DNA of 64,000 nucleotides, from the NCBI GenBank assembly GCA_963989385.1, contig OZ022500.1:75822289-75886288 (forward strand), written 5' to 3'. How positions within the stretch are numbered: position 1 is the first letter of the stretch; each line of letters opens with the position of its first letter. Origin of the DNA: Ctena decussata (taxonomy: Eukaryota; Mollusca; Bivalvia; Lucinida; Lucinidae). Both the position numbers and the translations under genes were made by a program. Positions 24,121-31,903 of this stretch are shown piece by piece. The notes under the pieces are model-generated. The model was not told where the DNA came from and searched no databases. It saw nothing but the letters and a program-made list of their open reading frames with translations.

Positions 24121-27100
24121 ATGGGGGACATATTGTGTTTGGTGTGGACCCTGTTGGCATCTGCGTCGGCATAGCAGATACATTACTATGTGAGGAGAAA
24201 GAACTGATTAGATTTTGGGGACATTGACTCCATTTTCAAGGTCACATGAGGACAAAGAGTGTTGAAAAATGCCTTCTCTGCACTCTATCTCCCGAATAAA
24301 TGGATGGATTTTAACCAAGCTTGCACAGATATATTACTAGAAGCTGTAAAGAATTTATTTTGGTGACCTTGACCCCATTTTCAAGGTCACAGGATCTCAA
24401 AGAGTGTTGACAAATACCTTGTCTGAACTCTGGCTCCTGAATGGTTAAATGGATTTTAACCAATTTTGCACAGCTATATCACAGGGAGATGTAAAAGAAC
24501 CGATTATATGTTGGTGCCCTTGACCTAATTTTCAAGGTCACAAGAGGGAAAAGAGTGTTGAAAAATGCTTTGTCTGCACACTATCTCCTGAATGGGTAAA
24601 ATGATTTAAATTAAACTTGCACAGGTATATCATTGGGAGACCCAAAAGAAGTGCTTGTAATTTAGTGACCTTGACCCTATTTTCAAGATCACAGGAGGTC
24701 AAGGAATGTTGAAAAAATGGCTTCTCTACACCATATCTCCTGAAGGGATTGATGGATTATGACCAAAACACTGACAGGTGTATAATCAGGAGGTGCAAAA
24801 GAACTACTAAGTTTTGGTGACCTTGGACCTCCTTTCGAGGTCAAAGGAGATCTTAACTTGGCAAATTAGGGAAAATGATACTGCTATGAAAGCGCAGGTG
24901 CGGGACATCTGTTTTTTGATGTGTTTTTTTTTTGGGGTCAAAAACATTTATAGTTGACATTACATTACCAAACCTAGGATAATGACATGGGTTATGAGTG
25001 GGATGACATGGGGTAAGGTTCAGATTAGGTGGGGGAGGGCCAGAGAGAGATTTAATTAGGAAACGATGAAATGGCATGTAAGTATAGCTTTAAAGGCGAG
25101 GGACACAATATCGACAATGTTGCTTGTTAGTTTATTAATTTATTTATTTATTTATTTATTTATTTATTGTTTTAGATTCTCCATCATTCATAGATTCAGA
25201 TCAAAATATGCAGAGCCGCAGGCTAATCTGAGCACTTCCTGTTTGCGCATGCTGTAAAGAATCTATTCGCATGACATTAATAACTTTCTAAGAGCGCAGC
25301 TTTTGTATAAATGCCGTCGTCCTCGTCCGTCAGCTTTTGTATAAGTGCCGTCGTCCTCGTCTGTCAACACATCCAAACGACTTCTTCAGAAGCAATGAGC
25401 AGAATGGTACCAAAGTTCTTATGAAGCCTCCTTGAGCTTGGGCAACGATATTTGCACAAATGGCCCCGTACCTTGATCAGATATGGCCACCAAGGTAGAT
25501 CGCTCAATTTAAGCCAACTAGACGTTTTTTTTTCTTTTTGCAGGGAACACTCGATACACTTACTCACTCAAGTTTGTACAAATCGTAATGTTCAAATCAC
25601 CGGTTCCCAAGAAGGGGTCATCGGTTTTGTAAAACGTCGTCATCATCAAAATTAAGTAAACTGGCATCTGTCAGTCCCTGCTATGGGGCTATGTGCATGC
25701 ATCAAATCAGGAATGAATATATAACAAAACCAGAAAAATACAGGGACTTTTATAAAGCTTGGAACTGTCATTCTAGTAAAACAATGGTTCCCGTCAGAAA
25801 ATTTTTGTCATTTCTAGTAAGAAAACACCCTAAACTAAAAGAACTAAAAATAAATCATAAAGGAAAAAGAATAAATAAAAACTAAAAGCAAAGGAGGCTA
25901 CACTCACAAACATGTTTGGGTAACCCCACCACCACCACCACCACCACCACCACATACAAACACAAAAAAAAAAAAATATATATATATATATATATAAAAA
26001 AATGAAATAAATACTAAAAAGAAAACGTTTTTCTACCAAAAAATCTCGAAATTCCTACAACACCTCTGATATTACACATGCGGGACTGAAAATCCAGTTT
26101 CTTGTCATGTAAGACCAGTGGCTTTTGAGACTCAACAGAAATAAAATAAGAAAACTATTCACATGTTTCTCTCACAGTGTATTCCGTTAAATAAAAACAA
26201 GAACTTAAAAAATCTAACAAACAAAAACAGAATTAAATGCGCAACATTTACCCCCCACCCCCCCCCACCCTCCATGTGCAGAGAGAGGGAGGAGATTTTA
26301 CTACACACATTCTCTTTATTCTTAATTCATTTGTAGTTAGTCCTGGTACCTCAGTCGGTTAAGCACTGGCTTAGGCCTACTGATTTAGCGGTCAGAGTTT
26401 GAGCCCCGCTGTAGGTGAAAATCTTGCCAACCGTAAACAGGGTTTGATTCGCACTCTGCCTTTCATTATCACCCCCTCCCCCCCCCCCCCCCCCCCCCCC
26501 CCCAATCGTCCTGATATGACTGAAATACTTTTGAAAAGGATGTAAATTGCTAATCATCCACCATCATCTAGTTCTGTGGCGTGAACTAATTTAGGCTATA
26601 CATGCGCTCAATGAACATACTCAAGTCGGCAAGGGCAACTGAGCAAACGGTTTTCGAGACTTTGCTTTTCACGATCTAGAGTTCCTGCGATCCAGAGATT
26701 GCACAAGGGAACTGGGAAAACTGTGATTAGACTGTGCCGATATCCGCGGAGGTTGATCTGAGAATTCCGTTCGTAGATACCATAAGGTATCCTTTCATGA
26801 GACGCCACTCAGTATTACAGAATATAGTGGTATGCGACCTCTTTTAATAATTACGTCATTCTTGATGTCACAAGTTGATCAAGGTCATAGTTTGTGTTGA
26901 TATCAACAAATAGCTTTCTGTCACTGGATTCTCTCATCTTTCTGGGACTTTTAATTTGCGTATATAAGAAGAAGGTAATTTCTTCTTTTTCTTTTCATGC
27001 TTTCCTTTGTTTTGCTAGCAAGTTGTTCTGCTTCACAACTGGACATGATCATCGCTTTTGGCCTTAATTGAAATGAAATCAAACAACAAAGTTTCCCGTA

Positions 27101-29390
27101 CTAAGTGGTTTTTTAGCTCACCTGAGCCAGCGGCTCCGGGGGAGCTTATAGGATGGTAAGGCTCCGTCGTCCGTCCGTCGTCCGTCCGTCCGTCCGTCGT
27201 CCGTCCGTCGTCCGTCCGTCAACAATTTCAAACGACTTCTCCTCTGAAACCCCTGGGCCAATTGTAACCAAATTTCATGTAGAGCCTCCTGGGACCTTAG
27301 GAACGAAAAGTTGTTCAAACGGTCCTGGTCACATGACCAACATGGCCGCCATGCCCATATATGGTAAAAACCTGAAAAAATCTTCTTCTCCAGAACCAAT
27401 AGGCCGATGGCCTTGAAACTTAGTATGTAGCATTGGGTACGCGAGTACTACCAAGATTGTTCAAATTATGACTTTGGGTTGACCTTGACCTTTTTTACGG
27501 TAAGGTCAAATTTGCTTCCTTATGCTTTTATATGGCAAAATGCTACAACATAAGATATCTTGGAAACTGTTGAAGATTTTGGGCTGAAAATTGGTATCTT
27601 CAGTCATCTTAATGACTACATGAAGATTTATGAGTACAAGAGGTCAAGGTCATTCTTTGACCTTTGATCTGAACTCTCATATTTTGACAAGTTCTAACAA
27701 ACTCCTCAAAAGCCACTGGGCCAATTGAAACCAAATTTCATATAGAGCCTTCAGGGGTTGAGGGAACGAAAATTTATTCATACGGTCCAGGTCACATGAC
27801 CAGCATGGCCACCACGCCCATATATGGTAAAAACCTTTAAAAATCTTCTTCTCCAGAACCAGTTGACTGATGACCTTGAGACTTGGTATGTAGCATTGGG
27901 TACTCAAGTACTATCAAGATTGTTCAAATTGTGACCCTTGGTTGACCTTGACCTTTTTTACGGCAAGGTCAAATATGAGAAAATGATAGAACATGAGATT
28001 TCATGGTAAGTTTTGAAGATTTTGGCCTAAGAATTGGTACATGTATATACAGTCATCTTAATGAGTACATGAAGATTTGTGAGTACAAGAGGTCAAGGTC
28101 ATTCTTTGACCTTTGACCCAGAACTCTCATATTTTGACAATTTCAAACAATCTCCTTAAAAATCCAATGGGTCAATTGAAACCAAATTTCATATAGAGCC
28201 TCCAGGGGTTGACGGAATGAATAATTTTTCTGATGGTCCTGGTCACATGACCAACATGGCTGCCACGCCCATATATGGTAAAAACCTTTAAAAATCTTCT
28301 TCTCCAGAACCAATTGACCGATGGCCTTGAGACTTGGTATGTAGCATTGTGTACTTGAGTACTATCAAGATTGTTCAAATTATGACCCTGTGTTGACCTT
28401 GACCTTTTTTACAGCAAGGTCAAATATGGGAAAATGCTAGAATATAAGATTTCATGGAAAGTTTTGAAGATTTTGGCCTAAAAATTGGTATATACAGTTG
28501 TCTTAATGAGGTCATGAAGAATTGTGAGGTCAAGGTCATTTCTTGACCTTTGATCCAGATCCCTCATATTTTGACATTTTCAACCATTTCCTCAAAAGCC
28601 AAAGGGCCAGTTGTAAATACATTTCATATAGAGCCTCCAGGGGTTGATTGAATAAAAATTTGTTCAAACGGTCCAGGTCACATGAACAACATGGCCGCCA
28701 TTACCACTTATGGTATAAATCTTTAATATTTTTCTTCTCCAGAACCAATACACCTATGGCCTTGAAACTTGGTAAGTAGCATGGAGTACTAGAGTATCAC
28801 CAAGACTGTTCAAATGGTGACCTTGGGTTTACCTTGACCTTTTTTGCGGCATGATCAAATATGGGAAAATGCTAGAACATAAGATTTCATGGAAAGTTTT
28901 GAAGAGTTTGGCCTAAAAATGAGGGCATGACCCAAGACTCATATTTTGACAATTTCAGACATGATAAGAAAAAGCCACCTTGCCAGTTCAGGTGAGCGAT
29001 TCAGGGCCTCATGGCCCTCTTGTTTTAACATCAAAGAGTTCCAAACTACCGCTTGCGTATTTAAAAAAAATATGTTTGAGAACGTTCTCAAGATTTCTGT
29101 TCTGTTCTATTCAATTCTCGTATCGACGTTACCCAAGTGGCTGCAACTCAGACTCAATGTCATGCTCACCAGAGAATGTACTCAACGGCTTTTATAACCT
29201 CCAACTGAACTCAAATCTCAACTGAGAATAAACTCAGACGCTTGAGTACGACTTTGAGTTGAGCACGAAAAAAAGTTTTATAACCTCGGGGCCTGATCTC
29301 TTTCTTTTTCAGGCTGATAAATATGACAGACTGTTTGAAAATAACATAAGCGATGTTAGGAAGTGCATTGAGAAAAGAAGAGGACATTAG
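2883..29390 (+). CDS. NUF2: NUF2 kinetochore protein, 3' seven exons (5' end outside window)
   Basis: Joined exons 2883-2980, 4777-4887, 6637-6756, 9393-9655, 14210-14401, 16159-16321 and 29313-29390 keep one open frame: two bases of a split codon, then 340 residues and a TAG stop. All six introns are GT-AG. Residues 1-32 match the end of the Nuf2 calponin-homology domain (an ALINFQRF helix). The rest is charged coiled coil. Residues 130-136 (IVQSPER) match the strongly conserved Nuf2 IVxSPE block, with the surrounding order of segments as in animal Nuf2. Adding the missing CH-domain exons would bring the protein near the usual 460-470 residues. Nuf2 pairs with Ndc80/Hec1 in the NDC80 complex, which links kinetochores to spindle microtubules at mitosis. 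That role is family knowledge. The last exon is the least certain, because it lies after a 13-kb intron, but phase and coiled-coil character fit. Confidence 0.93.
3903..4687 (+). mobile_element. Helentron-like element with about 170-bp repeats
   Basis: The 5' hairpin is GCCCCCGCCATTAAAAATGG, followed by a GTCC-type microsatellite. Two to three units of about 170 bp follow (TTTCCGTTCGATATCTTTTG, TTATGGCCCTTTTTCGACTT). The end is GGGCACATTCTAGTT. It lies in a NUF2 intron. Confidence 0.6.
4777..4887 (+). CDS. NUF2: NUF2 exon b: start of coiled coil
   Basis: This exon has 37 codons in phase 0 (begins DQQREYHDTLLKRN, ends EPEVIK). The acceptor is TCCCAG at 4771-4776 and the donor GTAAGA is at 4888. 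The content is heptad-like and rich in K, E and Q, as expected just after the CH domain of Nuf2. Confidence 0.9.
5690..5890 (-). mobile_element. tRNA-derived SINE family 1, copy 1
   Basis: On the - strand: GGAGCCCCGGTAGCTCAGTG (A-box-like), GGTCTGGGTTCAATC (B-box-like), then TTACAGTTTTTCATTATTAC and a shared 3' end CATATGACTAAAATACTGTT-type plus GAAAAGGATATAAAA. Five copies occur in the window. Confidence 0.75.
5931..6168. mobile_element. foldback MITE C (GAGGTTATAAAAC), copy 1
   Basis: GAGGTTAAAACATTTTTCAT to AAAAAGTTTTATAACCTCAG, with internal CATGCTCAACTCAGCTGAGC arms. It is nearly the same as 17581-17823. Confidence 0.7.
6637..6756 (+). CDS. NUF2: NUF2 exon c: coiled coil
   Basis: This exon has 40 codons in phase 0 (begins VQEQIEHAKARMQEHH, ends ISEKIAYK). 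The acceptor ends at 6636 and the donor GTAGGT at 6757 is weaker than the others. The motif NIQKSITDVKTTISEK lines up with the Nuf2 segment that precedes the IVxSPE block, and it leads directly into the next exon without a phase change. Confidence 0.9.
6845..8819. other. mostly unique NUF2 intron stretch with 12-bp inverted ends
   Basis: TTTCTTGCACAC (6846-6857) and GTGTGCAAGAAA (8746-8757) are inverse. The sequence between has none of the repeat families listed here and no convincing exon. It may be an old DNA element. Confidence 0.35.
8820..8929. mobile_element. foldback MITE D (TACCGTAATGTGCCTAA), copy 1
   Basis: A palindrome of about 110 bp: TACCGTAATGTGCCTAAATT, then TTGGGACACCTAAAAATTAT mirrored by ATAATTTTAGGTGTCCCAAT, ending CATTATGGTA. 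Confidence 0.75.
9041..9120 (+). repeat. tRNA-like SINE head
   Basis: ATAGTGTAGTGGTCAAAGCA, a CTAGA...TCTAG anticodon-like stem and GCAGGTTCAATCCCC give a tRNA outline. The acceptor and T stems do not pair, so it is a relic or SINE head, not a tRNA gene. Confidence 0.5.
9393..9655 (+). CDS. NUF2: NUF2 exon d: conserved IVQSPER block
   Basis: This is the longest exon, with 87 codons plus two bases. It contains IVQSPER followed by VRHEQDNMKSQLNSLKDG, the most diagnostic stretch of the gene, matching the Nuf2 signature IV-x-SPE plus a following amphipathic helix. The acceptor ends at 9392 and the donor GTAAGT starts at 9656. The codon AA|T is split across the intron and restored by the next exon. 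Confidence 0.95.
9727..9812 (+). repeat. tRNA-like SINE head
   Basis: AGTGTAGTGGATAATGCACA and a well-paired T arm GCAGGTTTGATTCCCTGC are visible, but the anticodon arm is degenerate. It lies just after NUF2 exon d. Confidence 0.5.
9935..10486 (+). repeat. three-unit array of about 155 bp, partial Helentron-like element
   Basis: Units begin near 10022, 10179 and 10331 and share GTTTACCCACT..TTAAGCTTCATTTCTC and TGTTTGCTGACCTTGACCTA. A GGCGGC/GCAGCAGC-rich start precedes them. There is no clear 3' terminus; the array is cut off at the foldback starting at 10487. Confidence 0.5.
10487..10602. mobile_element. foldback related to MITE C
   Basis: Inverted arms CTCAAACTCAAAATAATGCA and GGCTGCTTCC...GGAAGCAGCC are followed by GTTTTATAACCTCGGGGCC, the MITE C terminus. 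The left terminus is missing. Confidence 0.5.
10860..11250 (+). repeat. dispersed repeat with AAAGGAAAGAATTTGCTCC-type motif
   Basis: GCTCCTCAAAGAGCAAATTC, TTTAAGAGT and the inverse CCTAAAGGAAAGAATTGGCT appear here. Related blocks lie at 16670-16745, 30000-30050, 44520-44580, 55390-55560, 56540-56650 and 61400-61460. There is no coding signal. Confidence 0.45.
11340..14150 (+). repeat. older tandem-repeat element split by insertion
   Basis: Units of about 145 bp with ATATTTAGTTTTCGAGGTCA and CATGCACCTTACCACTCCAG occur at 11560-11837 and again at 13860-14050. The sequence between is a complete younger element (11838-13857). A TCTGTCTG microsatellite near 11410 marks the 5' part. Confidence 0.65.
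11838..13857 (+). mobile_element. complete Helentron-like element with 8 x 145-bp array, nested
   Basis: The 5' end TTAGCTCACCTGAGCACGAA has a GCTCACCTGAGC...GCTCAAGGTGAGC foldback, followed by (CCGT)n at 11890-11930. Eight units of exactly 145 bp run from 11951 to 13110 (GACATCTCCTCCCAAGCCAG marker at 11951, 12096, 12241 and so on). About four units of a different 144-bp repeat follow (GAGGGCACAGTTTTGATCCA, 13119-13750), and then the 3' end CAGGTGAGCG...GGACCTCTTGTT. The structure matches pearl/CvA-type bivalve elements. Confidence 0.75.
14210..14401 (+). CDS. NUF2: NUF2 exon e: coiled coil
   Basis: One base completes the split Asn codon, then 63 codons and two spare bases follow. It reads EIDAEIAQNSDKDQDIVQQQ and then a basic, Gln-rich helix ending LKE. 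The acceptor TTTCAG ends at 14209 and the donor GTAAGA starts at 14402. The last 38 bases and the donor have a diverged second copy 156 bp downstream (14520-14557). Confidence 0.92.
14420..14735. repeat. two partial copies of MITE E (GATCTAGATCC foldback)
   Basis: CGGTTATAGGAACGG, CCCTTCCAAAACAATCCCAA and a hairpin CCATCTTATAAGATGG occur at 14423-14515, then again in diverged form at 14576-14700. The full element is at 39815-40005. The duplicated NUF2 exon end lies between them. Confidence 0.6.
14520..14613 (+). pseudogene. partial duplicate of NUF2 exon e 3' end with donor
   Basis: The last 38 coding bases of exon e, its GTAAGACAC donor and about 55 bp of intron recur here, 156 bp downstream, with five or so substitutions in the coding part. 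The frame stays open (MKVLLEQGQGLIE then GTAAG). The copy has no acceptor of its own in front of it. It was probably made together with the adjoining half of a foldback element rich in GATCTAGATCC. Confidence 0.7.
14827..15015 (+). mobile_element. tRNA-derived SINE family 1, copy 2
   Basis: GGAGCCATGGTAGCTGAGTA, CCTGGGTTTAAGACC, then TGCCTTTCAATATCACCCAC and TGATATGACTGATATACTGT, GGAGGTAAAATC. Confidence 0.75.
15293..15471 (+). mobile_element. minimal 179-bp Helentron-like copy without core array
   Basis: It starts TTAGCTCGCCTGAACGAAGT (with a hairpin to TTCAGGAAGAGCTA), has a GGCGGC microsatellite in place of the CCGT tract, and ends GACAGGTCTTGTT. Both ends are present but the central tandem array is missing. 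Confidence 0.55.
16159..16321 (+). CDS. NUF2: NUF2 exon f: coiled coil
   Basis: One base completes a split Asp codon, then 54 codons follow (QRENCMHKQSSEAQMKSAKL at the start, YSRLLES at the end). The acceptor ATTATAG ends at 16158 and the donor GTAAGT starts at 16322. The Lys/Glu-rich helix fits the distal Nuf2 coiled coil. Confidence 0.9.
16743..16972. mobile_element. MITE B (TTAACCCTTT...AAAGGGTTAA), copy 1
   Basis: The ends TTAACCCTTTGTAAACTG and GTCAAAAAAGGGTTAA are inverted over about 12 bp. The interior (CAGACGC...GGGTCTACA, TCTATGCAAAAATACAGTAT) is shared with 38965-39191. Confidence 0.7.
17226..17463. mobile_element. foldback MITE A, copy 2
   Basis: TGAGCCGCAACAAGAGAAAA at the left, with inverted GACTCAGATCAGCCTGGGCA arms and a diverged right end (TAGGGCCTCA). 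No clear target duplication. It lies in the NUF2 last intron. Confidence 0.75.
17581..17823. mobile_element. foldback MITE C, copy 2 (intact)
   Basis: The TIR GGCCCCGAGGTTATAAAACT is present at both ends, with complementary GCTCAACTCAGCTGAGCATG blocks inside. Another left TIR of the same family starts one base later at 17825 and a third near 17900, so at least three ends are stacked. Confidence 0.75.
18083..18373 (+). pseudogene. possible PIF/Harbinger-type transposase N-terminal relic
   Basis: The ORF contains NPLEDLKEDRYRFRQQTVMR, which resembles the N-terminal helix of HARBI1-like nucleases (typically an acidic stretch then a YRF/FRF motif). About 30 codons later the resemblance continues in another frame (PLLQLSIFS with a stop before it), as expected for a frameshifted relic. 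It lies just inside a foldback terminal repeat GGCCCCGAGGTTATAAAAC (17825), so it may be cargo of the parent of that MITE family. The family call rests on pattern recognition only. Confidence 0.35.
18722..18754 (+). repeat. (CT)n microsatellite
   Basis: A run of about 16 TC/CT dinucleotides just upstream of the Helentron-like element at 18784. Confidence 0.9.
18784..20649 (+). mobile_element. Helentron-like element, ATACCCCCGGTATACG family, with end duplicated
   Basis: The 5' hairpin (CCCCGGTATACGAAGTATAT) and a (TG)n tract are followed by about six units of roughly 115-190 bp, sharing TTTCTCAGGAACCACTAAAG, TATGACTAGTTGTACCGTGT and TTGTCCATTTTTTCTTTCTC. The end GTATACATGAGCCCCTGCTC...TGCTCTAGTTT occurs twice, at about 20436 and 20649, because of a 213-bp tandem duplication. 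It lies within the NUF2 last intron. Confidence 0.65.
20306..20731 (+). repeat. 213-bp tandem duplication
   Basis: CCTTTCACTGGATTTGTAAT through ACCAAAATTCCCCCC is repeated with a period of 213 bp and no differences seen outside the homopolymers. Both copies contain a poly-G and end in a poly-C run. Confidence 0.85.
20740..21868. other. gene-free, C-rich low-complexity intron stretch
   Basis: Poly-C tracts near 20722-20752, 21320 and 21390-21450 give only proline/glycine shadow ORFs. A 13-bp inverted pair (TTGTTGAGTAATA near 21506, TATTACTCAACAA near 21616) marks a small MITE-like piece. No coding signal was seen. Confidence 0.5.
21880..22119 (-). mobile_element. SINE family 2 with (CCAA)n tail, copy 1
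   Basis: On the - strand it ends CGTTAAACCCAAACCAACCA. The body contains AGTGCCGGGGCGTCCTACTT and CTCTCTGGGAGACGGTCCGA. Target duplication: GATTGTGTGGG (21869-21879) and GATAGTGTGGG (22120-22130), with one mismatch. Confidence 0.75.
22435..23333. mobile_element. 899-bp TIR element (TATACTGAACGCCAAAAG)
   Basis: The left end TATACTGAACGCCAAAAGAA continues ATGCATACAA. The right end is its inverse with one mismatch over 29 bases. TA at both edges would fit a TA target duplication, as in Tc1/mariner-like elements. No coding sequence is seen, so it is non-autonomous. Confidence 0.65.
23334..24065. other. gene-free intron stretch
   Basis: A poly-C run at 23600-23620 and a CTGTCTGCCTGTCTGTG tract at 23885-23935, probably a 5' fragment of a tandem-repeat element (TTCTCGAAACTTGGTACAAA). 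No coding signal. Confidence 0.5.
24066..24912 (+). mobile_element. Helentron-like element with GGGGGACAT hairpin ends
   Basis: A 5' poly-C tract faces ATGGGGGACATATTGTGTTT to form a hairpin. Units of about 150 bp contain GACCTTGACCCCATTTTCAA and TGAATGG; the end is GCGCAGGTGCGGGACATCTG. It is a typical bivalve tandem-repeat element in the NUF2 last intron. Confidence 0.55.
24068..24120 (+). repeat. long poly-C tract
   Basis: Almost uninterrupted C over about 50 bases, abutting ATGGGGGACAT. It probably forms the 5' hairpin arm of an expanded element end; the length is likely unreliable in assembly. Confidence 0.85.
25132..25168 (+). repeat. (TTTA)n microsatellite
   Basis: About eight ATTT/TTTA units in the NUF2 last intron. 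Confidence 0.85.
25920..25998 (+). repeat. (CCA)n and (TA)n microsatellites
   Basis: ACCCCACCACCACCACCACC, then poly-A and about ten TA units. Non-coding. Confidence 0.85.
26341..26575 (+). mobile_element. tRNA-derived SINE family 1, copy 3
   Basis: GTACCTCAGTCGGTTAAGCA head, CTGATATGACTGAAATACTT tail and GGATGTAAATTG. A long poly-C tract (about 26475-26503) has expanded inside the ATCACCCCC segment. Confidence 0.75.
27114..29024 (+). mobile_element. Helentron-like element with about 440-bp units
   Basis: It begins TTAGCTCACCTGAGCCAGCG and CTCCGGGGGAGCTTATAGGA, then a long CGTCCGTC tract (27165-27225). Four units of about 435-455 bp follow (TCACATGACCAACATGGC, CATATATGGTAAAAACC, GGTCAAGGTCATTCTTTGAC). 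It ends CAGGTGAGCGATTCAGGGCC...GGCCCTCTTGTT. It is the same family as 40237 and lies within the NUF2 last intron. Confidence 0.7.
29075..29293. mobile_element. MITE C-type right half next to last NUF2 exon
   Basis: GAGAACGTTCTCAAG and GAGTTGAGCACGAAAAAAAG lead to GTTTTATAACCTCGGGGCC, the MITE C terminus, ending at 29293. This is 20 bp before the last NUF2 exon. The left boundary is uncertain. Confidence 0.5.
29313..29390 (+). CDS. NUF2: NUF2 terminal exon
   Basis: This exon has 25 codons and a TAG stop in phase 0 (ADKYDRLFENNISDVRKCIE then KKRRGH-like basic residues). The acceptor is TTTCTTTTTCAG ending at 29312. KYDRLFENNISD resembles the C-terminal helix of animal Nuf2 (a KY...IE...A pattern). 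The intron before it is 12,991 bp and packed with repeats, and a foldback element ends at 29293, only 20 bp upstream. A skipped or alternative exon within the intron cannot be excluded. Confidence 0.75.
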   Translation, partial: ADKYDRLFENNISDVRKCIEKRRGH

Positions 29391-29508
29391 CAACCAACAA
29401 AGCCAAGAACCATGACAGAAAGTTCAAAAGCTATGGCTGCAGATAACGAGGAGAAGGAATGACTGATGATGATCTCTGGAAATGTTTTTATCATGCCCCA
29501 TGAAAACA
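29391..29508 (+). other. start of NUF2 3' UTR
   Basis: This is non-coding sequence directly after the NUF2 stop and before a foldback MITE at 29509. No AATAAA is seen close by; the first I see is at 30452. The real 3' end therefore cannot be placed from sequence alone. Confidence 0.4.
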
Positions 29509-29616
29509 TACCGCAATGTGCATAAGTATTGGGACATCAAAAAAATTGATTTTCCATTTGTTCCAAATGGAAAATCAATCATTTTTAGGTGTCCCAATAC
29601 TTAGGCTCATTACGGT
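29509..29616. mobile_element. foldback MITE D, copy 2, in NUF2 3' region
   Basis: TACCGCAATGTGCATAAGTA to CTTAGGCTCATTACGGTA with GATTTTCCATTTG...CAAATGGAAAATC in the middle. It lies about 120 bp after the NUF2 stop, so it may be transcribed as a hairpin in the 3' UTR. Confidence 0.75.
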
Positions 29617-31630
29617 AGTCTGATCATGTTGGTCAAGGATTGACACACTGAAGACTCTTAATCTGGAAGTCATGGGCCTGTTTCCGGCCAAGGTCATAGT
29701 TATTCCTAACCTAGCATCTGGATTATTTTATCCTCATCATTATCTCACCCATTTCCCTAGGGTTGCCACATTCAGGGAAAAAACAACTAGAAAGTGATTT
29801 TTCCCAGGTCAGGGAAAAGTCAGGAAATTTTGTGTTTGGTCAGGGAAATTTGGAGATGACTTGAATAGTCAGGGAATTTGAAACTTAATGGCTACTATGG
29901 CAGTCTTTAGAACATGTAAATATTTTGTTCAAGGAGAAAGGATATACTTTATAGAGATATAATCCAAGCACATCTTCTTCCTCATTGGGGGGCTACTCTG
30001 AAAAGAAAACATTTGCTTCTTTGGGGAGCAAATTCTTTAAGAGTAAGCTGAGTAACCCCTAATTTGCCTATTATTGTAGTAACTTGAAATTTGTATGAGG
30101 ATTTATATATATATTAGTACCACAGATATATGCAAGAATCAGGGTATGATGATCCATATGTCACGGTCCACTGACTTCGGACAGACCCAATTTTTCCAGG
30201 TTAAGATTTTTGTAAGAGGTAAATTTCAAGGTTCCTATTATTGTAGCAGCTTCAAATTTTGAATGAAGATATAACTTCCTGTTATAGTCGGGGAAATGAG
30301 CCCAATTTTGAGGCGAAAAATTGGCCTATCGTTCAAAAGAAATTTGTTGACTGATTTGTAAGCAGGAAATACTGAAGTTTATGATTCCGGGTGTTGTCGC
30401 TCTCCAAAGTGGTGCCAAAGTGAATTTTTGGGACAAAATATTTAATTTATGAATAAAATCGTGGATTTCTGGAATTTCTATGGAAACTCCATAAAATTTG
30501 TCAAAACTCTTCGAAATGTGAATGATACTTATTCGTAACATAGCAAAACCTTTGATATAAGTTTATATGCGAAAAAAAAAAAATAGAAATTTGCTGATAC
30601 TATGGTAACAGAATAAGAATTTTTTGGGCTAAAATGCATTTTGGGGGGGGGGGGGGGGGGGGGCTTTTTACGAAAGGGAGTCATTTCTTCACAAGTATTT
30701 AATCTAAAACAGATAATTTCGTCATAGTATATCATATGTAGTGTTTATTTTGATCTTTTCAACTGAAAAAGTACGCTTACGAAAGTTATAATTAAAAATG
30801 CTTGTTTTATCGAAAAATTATTTGTACCATACATACGTACCTAAAATAGTATTTTAAGTCAATTGTCGGCTGTGTGAGTTTAATAGAGAACCCATCGCTA
30901 AAAATAAATCTGATTTCTAACAGGACAAATAGAAGGTTATGCTTAAGGATGAAGAACAGTGCCAAAGTCATGTTTTCGGTGAAAAGGGGGTGGAGGGTAA
31001 GGGTGGTGCAAGGGGGGGGGAGAAGGGCGTGTGGGGGCGGGGATGGAGTGGGGGTATAAGATTTATAAGTTAAACAAAATAGCTGATTTCTGTTAAATTT
31101 GTCTTAAATTAAGGAAGCCATTTTCATGGTATGACTGATGTGTACATATGTTGTACGCATGTCAAAAATATCTTTTTGCTAAAAACAAAATAGGTTGTTT
31201 TATAATATTATAAGAAAGATATCACAAGTGCTTTATGATTAATGTAGAAACAATTTGACTTAGAAAAAAAAAACGAACTATTAAATATTGCTTGTTATCA
31301 TTTTTGCCATGATAAAAAGGGAACAAAAATGCAAATTCTACATAGAAATACTTCTTTTGTTTAATATCTATTCCAGTTTAAAAGCATTAGCATGTTTATT
31401 TCAGCAGTCATTCTTCTTGAACTGTAGTCAAATACGTTACCTAATGGAAACATGCGAAAGAAATTATCTATGAGCTGAAAGAAGAATAGAAATGTGCTTA
31501 AACACGTGAATTTATTTTGTATACCATAACTTCTGATATTTAACAATGCATGTTTATCTCCAACAAAATTTTATACATTTACAGCTTTACGTGAAACCTT
31601 TTGTTTTAAAGAATTAACATTTAAAACTGT

Positions 31631-31903
31631 TTGTTGTCTTTAGATTTTTATCTAAAACCGTTGCACTCTAAAATTAATGTGCAAGATTGCATCTGTAATG
31701 ATTCTTTCTACTTGGATTATCAAAAGGATAATCTAAACTTAACTATTTGCAAAGGGGTTTTCTTGCTGAGCTCTAATGACTGGCTCAGTGACGGTACCGT
31801 AACGTATTTTACAGCATCAGACGTAAAACATCGAAATAACAAGTCAGAAGAAGAATTTCAAGTTTGGAAACATTTTAAAAATATTAAAGCAATGTTAAAC
31901 TGA
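31631..31903 (+). CDS. unrecognised ORF inside the 30.3-36.0 kb block
   Basis: The ORF has 90 codons, with a possible acceptor (TTGTCTTTAG) just before its fifth codon, so it may be a 3' exon. It contains a Cys pair (DCICND) and a mixed, non-repetitive composition (VFLLSSNDWLSDGTVTYFTA) that looks like folded protein rather than repeat DNA. I do not recognise it. It sits between the diverged inverted repeats at 30283 and 35998. Confidence 0.25.
   Translation: MLSLDFYLKPLHSKINVQDCICNDSFYLDYQKDNLNLTICKGVFLLSSNDWLSDGTVTYFTASDVKHRNNKSEEEFQVWKHFKNIKAMLN

Noticed and set aside
27118..28378. Minus-strand ORFs with repeated FYHIWAWRPCWSCD
   Set aside because: The same peptide recurs in each 440-bp unit at 27114 and 40237; translation of a tandem repeat.
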